A stretch of DNA of 64,000 bases from contig JASBTI010000041.1 in the NCBI GenBank assembly GCA_030148505.1, positions 1 to 64,000 on the forward strand. Direction: 5' to 3'. Source of the stretch: Rhodanobacter sp. Lineage in GTDB: Bacteria; Pseudomonadota; Gammaproteobacteria; Xanthomonadales; Rhodanobacteraceae. The notes beneath the pieces are model-generated. The model saw only the letters and a program-made list of their open reading frames with translations, searched no databases and was not told the DNA's origin. The position numbers and the translations under genes are program-made. Below are positions 16,687-23,590 of the stretch, piece after piece. Numbering within the stretch: the stretch's first letter is position 1; each line of letters opens with the position of its first letter.

Positions 16687-18007
16687 TGTGCACCTTCCCT
16701 TCGGCATCGACGAGCCACGTCTGAATGGCATTGTTGTGGTAGATCGACCGCGTGCCGCGGACTTCGCGCAACTGGCGCATCTTCGGCTGCACATAACCGG
16801 TCGAGTCAATACAACGGCTCTGCAGCATCGCCGGGTTGCCATCCCAGTTCCAATCAATGCGGAAGCGGGTAAGCGCCTTGTCGAGCACGGGCGTCTGCAG
16901 CTGTGCCGTGCGCCAGTTCTTGCCGCCATCGGTGGAGACATCCACGCGCTTGATATGGCCGCGTCCGGACCAGGCGAATCCGGTGATCTGGTAGTAACCA
17001 CCCTTGTCGAGCAGATGCTGCCCTCCAGATGGCGAGGTGATGACCGACTTTGCCTCTTGGATCCAGGTGTACTGGCGGATAGTGCCATCGGGCATCAAGT
17101 CACTGTATTGCAGCGACTCCTCGCGGGTATCCCAGGGCTTGTCGCCGACCTTGATACGGCGTAGCCACTTGACGTTCGACACGCCCTGGACTCCCGGTAC
17201 GACCAGGCGCAGCGGGTAGCCCTGCTCCGGGCGCAGCATTTCGCCATTCTGTCCGTACGCGACGATTACGTCGTCCAGTGCGAAGGAGAGCGGAATGGTG
17301 CGGGTCAGCCCTGCACCGTCGGCGCCTTCGGCGAGCAGGTATTTCGCTTTCTTCGTATCAAAGCCGACGTCTTCGAGCAAGGTCGACAGGGGCACGCCGG
17401 TCCACTCGGCACAGCTGAGCATGCCATGCGTATATTGCACCGTGGGCACCGATGGATTGGCCCATTCCATCGCCGAGTTGGCACCGCACTCGATGAAGTG
17501 GATGCGCGAGACCGAGGGAAACCGGAGGATGTCCTCCATGGTGTAGATTTTGGGTTCACGCACCAACCCGTGCAGCATCAATCGATGCTCGTACGGATTG
17601 ATGTCCGGCCGCCCATTGTGGTCGCGCTCGAAGTGCAAGCCGTTTGGCGTGATGATGCCGAACAGGTTCTGCAGCGGTGCGAAGGCCACCGACGACTGGG
17701 TGGTAGTGGTCAGCCCCGGGCTGCTCCGTCGAATGATGTTTTTCTCGAACAAAGACGGGACGCCATACGGATTTGCTCCGACCGGCTTGCCGAGAAATTG
17801 CGACCAGGGCGGTACGTTCGGCGGCAGGTGTGCCGGATTGGCCGGTGCCCCCTTCGCGTCGACTGCATTCAGCGAACTACCGGCGAACACAGCTGCACCA
17901 CCGGCCAGCAGGCCGCCCAATGCGCGACGTCGTGACTTGCCCGCAGCGCTCAGAAAGTTCTCAGGTGCCGAAATAATGCGGCCTGGTTTTGGGTCGTGCT
18001 GGTCCAT
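16673..18007 (-). CDS. soxC: SoxC, molybdenum sulfane dehydrogenase subunit
   Basis: SoxC is a sulfite-oxidase-family molybdoenzyme that, with SoxD, oxidises the sulfane sulfur on SoxY by six electrons. The 444-residue protein has a Tat signal (KSRRRALGGLLAGGAAV). The Mo-pterin domain has conserved Cys174 in FIECGANSAMEW and the blocks GMLSCAEWTGVPL and YGQNGEMLRPEQGYPLRL. The dimerisation domain includes ITGFAWSGRGHIKRVDVS and DGGKNW. The presence of soxCD predicts oxidation to sulfate without periplasmic sulfur globules. Confidence 0.95.
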   Translation of the reverse strand: MDQHDPKPGRIISAPENFLSAAGKSRRRALGGLLAGGAAVFAGSSLNAVDAKGAPANPAHLPPNVPPWSQFLGKPVGANPYGVPSLFEKNIIRRSSPGLTTTTQSSVAFAPLQNLFGIITPNGLHFERDHNGRPDINPYEHRLMLHGLVREPKIYTMEDILRFPSVSRIHFIECGANSAMEWANPSVPTVQYTHGMLSCAEWTGVPLSTLLEDVGFDTKKAKYLLAEGADGAGLTRTIPLSFALDDVIVAYGQNGEMLRPEQGYPLRLVVPGVQGVSNVKWLRRIKVGDKPWDTREESLQYSDLMPDGTIRQYTWIQEAKSVITSPSGGQHLLDKGGYYQITGFAWSGRGHIKRVDVSTDGGKNWRTAQLQTPVLDKALTRFRIDWNWDGNPAMLQSRCIDSTGYVQPKMRQLREVRGTRSIYHNNAIQTWLVDAEGKVHNVEV

Positions 18008-18108
18008 CCAGTGCTCCGTTCAGTTTGGTCTATGGTGCCTGGCAAATCAGCTATCAGGCGCCGTTGCGGTTCCCTGCGCGCTCGTCGTGCAGGGAACCTG
18101 GCAAGAGA

Positions 18109-19074
18109 TCAGGGGAGTCCGACGACCGGACGCTTCTCGGCCGTCCACTCATACATCGAACCGTCGTAGAGACGCGTATTCGGGTTCTTCATTATTTCGC
18201 TGAGCACGAACCAGGCGCCGGACGCCAGATGGCCGGTATTGCAATAGGTGATGCTCGGCTTGTGGGCATTGATGTCCAGGTGCCTGAAGATCGAGGTGTA
18301 TTCGGCGGGCGTCAGGTAGTGCATACCGCCTTTGGCTGATGTGCGGAGGTCAGGCGGCAGGTCGACCGCGCCCTTGATATGGCCGGCGCTGCCCACGATC
18401 GGCTTCTTCGTAAGGCCGATATAGAACGGCATGGGCCTTGCGTCGACGATCTGCACCCCGGTGCCGATGGCCTTGGCTACATCTCGGCTGCTGGCGACGT
18501 ATTTCATCCGAGCTGCGCTTGCGGTCCAGTTGCCCTTGCCTTCAGCTGCCGCGGCGGTGTTGTAGGGCAGTCCCTGCTCAAGCCAGCCGGTCGTGCCGCC
18601 ATTGAGGATCGCGAGATGGTTGTCGCCATATACCTTCATGGACCAGTACACCCGTGCGGCCATATCCAGGTCGGCACCACTTGCACCCTCGGGCACGATT
18701 ACCGTCGGCCGGCCGGCTTTGACGCCGATGTTGCGCATCAGATCCTGAAAAGCCATCTGATCAGGCAGCATCCATTTGACTTCATGACCATCGACCATGC
18801 GCGGCACGCGCACCTTTCCGAAGTCGAGCAGCAAGGCCCCAGGAATGTGACCACCGAACCCGGACAGCGACTTCACTCCCTTTTCGGTGGTGAATGCGGG
18901 TGTCTTGGTAAAGGACGCCGGATCGTGGCGGACGTCGATGACATTGACCTCCGCGCGGTGTTGTGACAGCCATTGTGAACTCACCAGCGGACCCGGTAGC
19001 GTAACCGCCTGGGCCGCAGCTGATCCAAGCAGGAGCAGTGTGGCCACTAAAGTAGTCCTGATCTGCGTTTTCAT
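18109..19074 (-). CDS. Periplasmic tandem-rhodanese sulfurtransferase
   Basis: A 321-residue protein with two rhodanese domains, as in thiosulfate sulfurtransferases and 3-mercaptopyruvate sulfurtransferases, plus a signal peptide (TTLVATLLLLGSAAAQA). The first domain (from VNVIDVRHDPASF) is inactive-looking. The second (from VQIVDARP) carries the persulfide Cys278 in the loop YCNTGHLAS. That loop differs from the CRxGx[R/T] of classical rhodaneses and is common in sox-linked copies. It may move sulfane sulfur to or from the Sox system. Start ATG 19074, about 100 bp before soxC in the same direction. Confidence 0.9.
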   Translation of the reverse strand: MKTQIRTTLVATLLLLGSAAAQAVTLPGPLVSSQWLSQHRAEVNVIDVRHDPASFTKTPAFTTEKGVKSLSGFGGHIPGALLLDFGKVRVPRMVDGHEVKWMLPDQMAFQDLMRNIGVKAGRPTVIVPEGASGADLDMAARVYWSMKVYGDNHLAILNGGTTGWLEQGLPYNTAAAAEGKGNWTASAARMKYVASSRDVAKAIGTGVQIVDARPMPFYIGLTKKPIVGSAGHIKGAVDLPPDLRTSAKGGMHYLTPAEYTSIFRHLDINAHKPSITYCNTGHLASGAWFVLSEIMKNPNTRLYDGSMYEWTAEKRPVVGLP

Positions 19075-19108
19075 TTCCTTCCCCTCCAACCCCGTCCTCG
19101 CGGACAAA

Positions 19109-19846
19109 TTAGTGAATTAGATGTTCAAATACAGTGAGCTGCTGTTCGACCGACACGTGACACTGGCTGATGACATGCATGCGTCGATCTTCAAACAGGC
19201 CGGGACGGCGTCCGCCGGCAAGCCGGGCTCCCATCCGGCGGTCGCGGTGTCTCAACAATTCGGCAATCTGTGGTGCAAACACACCGAGTTGCGCGCGCAA
19301 CCAGCGCTCCACCGTCCGTGCGCCGGTATCGGCGGTATTTGCGATGTTTTCGGCTAATGCGATCAAGGTCTCGGCCGGTAGCCAGGTTTCGTCGGTAACC
19401 CAGCGGTTGGTGGTGAACAAGCGTTGCGGCATGCCGCGCGCGTCGACGCCAATCGCCGCCAGGTGGGCGTAGCATGGCTTGCCCGTGGCATCGTTGCCGA
19501 GCTGGGCAAACAGATGAAAATGCCCGTGTTCTTCCGCGGTCATGCCAGGTGTGTCATGCGAGTGGTAGTAGTAATGGAGGACACCACGGGCGCCATCGAG
19601 CATGCTGGCGTCTTCAGCCTGATACGCATGCCATGTACGAGGCGTCTCGCCACGGCCGACGACTGCAGACAGCGGGAAATCCCCCGCATCGACGAACGCG
19701 CACAGGCAATCGACCAACGCACTGGCCGCCGCTTGCGCGCGTTCGAGTTCCGGTCTGTCGAGCCTTTGAAGGCACGCTGCGATTCGCGCCTGTGGAAAAC
19801 GCAGGCGCGAATTATCGACCGGAATGTGCTGGAGGACTGCAGACAC
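19109..19846 (-). CDS. Conserved-looking protein of unknown function in the sox operon
   Basis: A 245-residue protein without signal peptide or membrane segment, so probably cytoplasmic. It is His-rich in the middle: VLHYYYHSHDTP and EEHGHFHLFAQLG near residues 90-115. The second half is helical and ends in RHRDRRMGARLAGGRRPGLFEDRRMHVISQCHV. The clustered histidines could bind a metal. I do not recognise a characterised family, and an ordinary esterase or dioxygenase motif is absent. It sits between the Cys-repeat protein gene (12 bp upstream) and the rhodanese gene (34 bp downstream), so it is almost certainly co-transcribed with the sox genes. Confidence 0.75.
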   Translation of the reverse strand: MSAVLQHIPVDNSRLRFPQARIAACLQRLDRPELERAQAAASALVDCLCAFVDAGDFPLSAVVGRGETPRTWHAYQAEDASMLDGARGVLHYYYHSHDTPGMTAEEHGHFHLFAQLGNDATGKPCYAHLAAIGVDARGMPQRLFTTNRWVTDETWLPAETLIALAENIANTADTGARTVERWLRAQLGVFAPQIAELLRHRDRRMGARLAGGRRPGLFEDRRMHVISQCHVSVEQQLTVFEHLIH

Positions 19847-19857
19847 GCTTCACTATC

Positions 19858-20205
19858 TCAAGAACATTTGCGAGCCGGAGCACACGGATTCTTTGGCCCG
19901 TTGCAGTTCTTATCGGCCTTTTTTGTCCTCGGCGCCTGCTTTGGCGCGCAAGGATTGCTGGGCCGGGCTTTCTGCGGAGCACAGGGATTGTTGGACCTGG
20001 TCGCAGGCCGGGAGGGCGCACAGGGATTGTTGGATTTGGCGGCCGGTCTGGAAGGTGCACAGGGGTTGTTCTGTGCATGTGCTATCGACACGCCACTGAG
20101 TGGCGCCAAGGCGGCCGGTAGCGGGGCCATTGCAGCCAGTGCCAAGGTGGCGGCTGAAAGCTTGGCCGCCAGCGGCCCAGTACGTTTTTTAGCGACAGGG
20201 TTCAT
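19858..20205 (-). CDS. Small exported NPCAP-repeat protein
   Basis: A 115-residue protein with a long signal peptide ending near IAHA-QNN (residue 44). The mature 70 residues contain five NPCAP units (Cys49, 62, 75, 86 and 108), plus Cys101 in KNCNGPK and Cys114 at the C-terminus. The rest is Pro, Ala, Arg, Lys and Ser: basic and without hydrophobic core, hence probably disordered. The first three repeats are a 13-residue period (N-N-P-C-A-P-S-R-P-A...). Seven regularly spaced thiols in the periplasm of a sulfur oxidiser suggest binding of metal, persulfide or polysulfide, but this is inference. It is transcribed with the YedE transporter genes 31 bp upstream. Confidence 0.8.
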   Translation of the reverse strand: MNPVAKKRTGPLAAKLSAATLALAAMAPLPAALAPLSGVSIAHAQNNPCAPSRPAAKSNNPCAPSRPATRSNNPCAPQKARPSNPCAPKQAPRTKKADKNCNGPKNPCAPARKCS

Positions 20206-20236
20206 CAGGTATCTCCTCGATTGTTCCAGGATTTTG

Positions 20237-20814
20237 TCAGTCGGCGCAGGTGATCGCTGCAGAAGTCCCGTTGCGACGGGTGAACCACCAGACCGCGACT
20301 GCAACGCCTGCCAGCAGCATCAGTACTGCCCATGCGGGAAGGCCCAGAAGCTGGCCAAGGGTTTGTGCCTGCGGACCCGCGGCCGCATTCATCAGCGGTG
20401 TGATCGGGGTATAGATGCCGGCGAAGGCTACTACCCCGAGAATCAACCCGACAAAAAAGACCATGCCGTCGATGCGCCCGGCAGCCGCGCCAACGACGGA
20501 CGTTCCTGGGCAATACCCGCCAAGCCCCATGCCAACGCCGATCAATGCGCCTCCGAGCAGGGTTGCCCAGAGGTAGGTCGTGGGGATGAAGATGTCAGAC
20601 GTATGCATGTATCCGGCCAGTTCGAGAACGTACAACCCCCCGCAGCGACGAGAATCGCCGTGAACATCACGTTAAAAACAGTCCAGTCCTGCAACCGCAG
20701 CTGGGCGGTAAGGCGACAGCCATTGCCGAGCCCCCCGCGTTGCAGCACGTAGCCGAAGAGTACGCCACACACCAGGCCGGAAACCGGGCCGGTCCATTCG
20801 ATGGGAAAGGTCAT
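20237..20814 (-). pseudogene. YeeE/YedE-family transporter half, frameshifted
   Basis: Read as one gene this is a YeeE/YedE (TsuA-like) membrane protein of about 192 residues. The N-terminal part starts MTFPIEWTGPVSGLVCGVLFG (20814) and reads to VAAGG; the C-terminal part resumes as YVLELAGYMHTSDIF in another frame at about 20635. The C-terminal part contains the conserved GYCPGTSVVG segment. The break is at a run of six G (minus strand; 20636-20641), and one extra G would restore a single frame; the length (578 nt) is one short of a multiple of three. Either a real mutation, a sequencing error or slippage. The start overlaps the stop of the neighbouring YedE gene by ATGA. Such paired half-transporters import thiosulfate or other sulfur compounds. 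Confidence 0.8.
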
Positions 20815-21323
20815 TTCCACATCCTCCGTGTCAACAGGCCGGTGATCAGCCCGGCACCAAAGAAACCGATCAGAAAGACGAAGCCTGCCGTCGCCAGCGT
20901 TGCAGAACCAGAAAGTCCAAGCCCACTGGTGCATCCCGCAGAAACCCGAGCGCCAAAGCCGGACAGCACGCCGGCAATCAGGGCCAACGATAGACGCCCC
21001 ATGCTCTTGATGCGGGGTGGCCCTTCAATGCGAACATGCAGGTGGCCGGACCACCAGGCGGCCGCCAGTGCGCCCAGTGCCACCCCGAGGACCTCCCAGA
21101 TAATCCAGGAATTGAGCGGGTTTCGCCCATTTTCGACCATCCAGCCGAGATAGCCATTGGCTTGGGTTGCGGTGGGTGCTACCACATTCGACGTGGCGGC
21201 GGCGATGGCTGTAGGCGCTCCGGACGCACCTAGTCCGTGACCCGTCATCACGAAGGTCAACAGCAGCACCAGGCCGAGCACGGCCCCAGCCAGGTGCGCA
21301 TTCCAGATTGGGCGCTGCTTCAT
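20811..21323 (-). CDS. YeeE/YedE-family membrane protein (putative sulfur-compound transporter)
   Basis: A 170-residue inner-membrane protein with four to five hydrophobic helices. It has the family motif GFGARVSAGCTSGLGLSG near residue 125, where the conserved Cys is thought to contact the sulfur substrate in the thiosulfate transporter TsuA. The N-terminus has an extra loop (residues 30-65) before a second helix. With the next gene it forms a two-gene transporter, usual in Xanthomonadales. It is the first gene of the sulfur operon and is preceded by a possible CsoR-type operator at 21374. Confidence 0.88.
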   Translation of the reverse strand: MKQRPIWNAHLAGAVLGLVLLLTFVMTGHGLGASGAPTAIAAATSNVVAPTATQANGYLGWMVENGRNPLNSWIIWEVLGVALGALAAAWWSGHLHVRIEGPPRIKSMGRLSLALIAGVLSGFGARVSAGCTSGLGLSGSATLATAGFVFLIGFFGAGLITGLLTRRMWK

Positions 21324-21373
21324 GTTTGGAGACTCCCTGGCAACCGTCGGCAGGCGACGATGGACGTTATTGA

Positions 21374-21391
21374 CTATACCCCTATAGGAAC
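21374..21391. promoter_or_regulatory. CsoR-type operator-like element before the sulfur operon
   Basis: The inverted repeat CTATA-CCCC-TATAG (21374-21387) is embedded in ATACC-N6-GG, matching the half-site and spacing of the palindrome at 9455-9482. It lies about 50 bp upstream of the first gene of the sox operon. A CsoR-family repressor encoded at 9769 is the natural candidate to bind it. The match to the right half-site is weak. Confidence 0.45.
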
Positions 21392-21480
21392 GAAAGCTCT
21401 GGAGGATGCCGTGGGATCGGCGCTCGGTTTTGGTGGGAGATTAGGGGCAGCACGAGTGTCTGGGGGCATGGAGCGGAAGT

Positions 21481-21642
21481 GGTGAGGCCGTACCTGGCGT
21501 GCAACCGCACCACGGTTTCGCCGGCGTAGCCCAGCGTTGATTTATCCGCGCCGAACGCTACCGAGGCAATATTCCGTTCAGCGCCTCGGCAGTACGGTCC
21601 ATCGGCATGATCGTCGGCCTCGGGCGGAAAGCCTTTGCAGCT
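21481..21642 (-). pseudogene. Relic of a second metF
   Basis: Reading the minus strand gives about 50 codons without stop that match the N-terminus of MetF: FPPEADD (compare FFPPKTDE), then ASVAFGADKSTLGYAGETV (compare ASVTFGAGGSTLSYTGDTV) and VRLHARYG. A stretch of about 13 residues between the two blocks is missing and nothing after residue 66 of MetF is left. No start codon is suitable. It lies downstream of ahcY on the same strand but beyond its terminator. ahcY-metF operons are common in this order, so this looks like the remains of the operon partner, its function now supplied by the metF at 7003. Confidence 0.8.
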
Positions 21643-21741
21643 GAGTCGTGGGACGCTGCTGCTGGGGCTGTTGATATATCCCCGTCTGCGATGGTTCAGT
21701 GGTGGGCGTATTTCAGCCGAGCATGCCAGCGGTCCACTGAC

Positions 21742-21775
21742 ATAAAGAAGGACGCATTGCAGCGTCCTTCTTTAT
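21742..21775 (-). terminator. Terminator downstream of ahcY
   Basis: A 14-bp perfect stem ATAAAGAAGGACGC / GCGTCCTTCTTTAT with a 6-base loop lies 65 bp past the ahcY stop. On the minus strand the 3' arm ends in TTCTTTAT, giving a short U-rich end. The same structure can work on the other strand. Confidence 0.8.
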
Positions 21776-21840
21776 CGTTTTCCAAGTGCATGGCAGATTT
21801 TGTGTGGGTACGCCGTCTGCAGCGAGGAGGGCAGTAGCGA

Positions 21841-23283
21841 TCAGTAGCGGTAATGCTCCGGCTTGTACGGGCCTTCGACCGGCACGCCGAGGTACTTGGC
21901 TTGCTCGGCACTGAGCGTAGTCAGCTTGACGCCTATCTTCTCCAGGTGCAGGCGCGCCACTTCCTCATCGAGCTTCTTCGGCAGGATGTAGACCTTGTTT
22001 TCGTACTTGTCCTTGTTCGCCCACAGCTCGATCTGCGCCAGTGTCTGGTTGGCGAACGAGTTGGACATCACGAAGCTCGGATGCCCGGTGGCGCAACCCA
22101 GGTTGACCAGGCGTCCTTCGGCCAGCAGGAACATCGCGTGGCCGTCGGGGAACACGTACTTGTCCACCTGCGGCTTGATGTTGATCTTCTCGACGCCGGC
22201 CATGGTGTTCAGCGCATCGACCTGGATCTCGTTGTCGAAATGGCCGATGTTGCAGACGATGGCCTGGTCCTTCATAGCCTTCAGGTGGTCGAGCGTCAGC
22301 ACGTCCTTGTTGCCCGTGGTGGTGACATAGATGTCACCGCGGCCCAGCGTACTTTCGACGGTGTTCACCTCGAAACCTTCCATTGCCGCCTGCAGCGCAT
22401 TGATCGGGTCGATCTCGGTGACCACCACGCGCGAGCCATAAGCACGCAACGAGTGGGCGCAGCCCTTGCCGACATCGCCGTAACCGCAGACCACGGCCAC
22501 CTTGCCGGCCAGCATCACGTCCATCGCGCGCTTCAGGCCATCGGCCAGCGACTCGCGGCAGCCGTACAGGTTGTCGAACTTGCTCTTGGTGACTGAATCG
22601 TTGACGTTGATCGCCGGGACCAGCAGTTTGCCGGCTTCGGCCAGTTGGTACAGGCGGTGCACGCCGGTGGTGGTCTCCTCGGAGACGCCCTTCCAGTCCT
22701 TGACCACGGTGTGCCAGAAACCCGGGCGCTCCTTGTGCACGCGCTTGAGCAGGTTCTTGATTACCTGCTCCTCGTGCGAGGAAGCCTTCTCGTTGACCCA
22801 GTCCGAACCGTTCTCCAGCTCGTAACCGTTGTGGATCAGCAAGGTGACGTCGCCACCGTCGTCGACCACCATCTGCGGACCGAGGAAGCCGCCCTTGCCA
22901 TCGGGGAAGCTCAGCGCTTGCAGGGTACAGTCCCAGTATTCCTCCAGCGTCTCGCCCTTCCAGGCGAATACCGGCGTGCCGGTGGCGGCGATGGCGGCAG
23001 CGGCGTGGTCCTGGGTCGAGAAGATGTTGCACGAGGCCCAGCGCACGTCGGCGCCGATGTCCTTAAGCGTTTCGATCAGCACGGCGGTCTGGATCGTCAT
23101 GTGCAGCGAGCCGGTCACGCGCACGCCCTTAAGCGGCTGGGTGGTGGCGTATTTGCGGCGGATCGACATCAGGCCCGGCATTTCCGGCTCGGCGATGTCC
23201 AGTTCCTTGCGGCCCCAGTCGGCCAGCGACAGGTCGGCAACTTTGTAGTCGTGGGCAACAGTTTCTTTGTTGACAGCGTTCAT
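21841..23283 (-). CDS. ahcY: S-adenosyl-L-homocysteine hydrolase
   Basis: This NAD-dependent enzyme splits S-adenosylhomocysteine into adenosine and homocysteine, removing the product inhibitor of methyltransferases. It has 480 residues, typical of the longer bacterial form with an insert around residue 150. Motifs are [46 protein letters not shown], the NAD-binding [15 protein letters not shown], and the C-terminal PEHYRY with the NAD-contacting Lys-Tyr. The start is ATG 23283 with GGAG ten bases upstream. A SAH riboswitch lies in the leader, so expression should rise when the substrate accumulates. Confidence 0.97.
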   Translation of the reverse strand: MNAVNKETVAHDYKVADLSLADWGRKELDIAEPEMPGLMSIRRKYATTQPLKGVRVTGSLHMTIQTAVLIETLKDIGADVRWASCNIFSTQDHAAAAIAATGTPVFAWKGETLEEYWDCTLQALSFPDGKGGFLGPQMVVDDGGDVTLLIHNGYELENGSDWVNEKASSHEEQVIKNLLKRVHKERPGFWHTVVKDWKGVSEETTTGVHRLYQLAEAGKLLVPAINVNDSVTKSKFDNLYGCRESLADGLKRAMDVMLAGKVAVVCGYGDVGKGCAHSLRAYGSRVVVTEIDPINALQAAMEGFEVNTVESTLGRGDIYVTTTGNKDVLTLDHLKAMKDQAIVCNIGHFDNEIQVDALNTMAGVEKINIKPQVDKYVFPDGHAMFLLAEGRLVNLGCATGHPSFVMSNSFANQTLAQIELWANKDKYENKVYILPKKLDEEVARLHLEKIGVKLTTLSAEQAKYLGVPVEGPYKPEHYRY

Positions 23284-23392
23284 GCGTATCTCCGGTTTGG
23301 TGCGAGGGGCTTCGGAGGAGCCGGCCATGGATCGCCGGATCTCTTCGGAATGACTCGCGTACAGACAACCGGGCGCCGTTGTGGAACGTGCG

Positions 23393-23490
23393 CGCCGAGC
23401 CTGGCCATTTGTGAATGTCGTCGCAGCTCCAGGCTGTCGGCGGTTGCGGATAGCTCCGCATTCACAAACGGTCGCAGCGCCCCTCGGCGG
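23393..23490 (-). promoter_or_regulatory. SAH riboswitch in the ahcY leader
   Basis: On the minus strand the leader reads CCGCCGAGGGGCGCTGCGACC, then a hairpin with arms TTTGTGAATG and CATTCACAAA, then GGCCAGGCTCGGCG. The P1 stem (CGCCGAG with CTCGGCG), the GAGG(G)GCGCTGC(G)ACC core and the closing CAGGCTCGG are the conserved features of the SAH aptamer (RF01057). It lies 110 nt before the ahcY start. A -10-like TACAAT (minus strand) at 23507-23512 fits a promoter just upstream. SAH binding is known to turn expression on. The divergent ppc gene starts 100 bp to the right. Confidence 0.93.
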
Positions 23491-23590
23491 GCAGTACAAG
23501 CCGGTTATTGTAGCGTCAGATCCTGCCGGTTGCCTGCGCTGTATATTGTGGGGTTCAGCCGGACTTGCTTTCCCCACCCTGGAGCCCCCT

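Noticed and set aside
19424-20752. 442-codon plus-strand ORF across the Cys-repeat and YedE genes
   Set aside because: Antisense reading; its repeats (GAQGLL-type) are the mirror of the NPCAP codons.
23381-23590. N-terminal extension of ppc
   Set aside because: It reads through the antisense of the SAH riboswitch; [11 protein letters not shown] at 23591 has a ribosome site.
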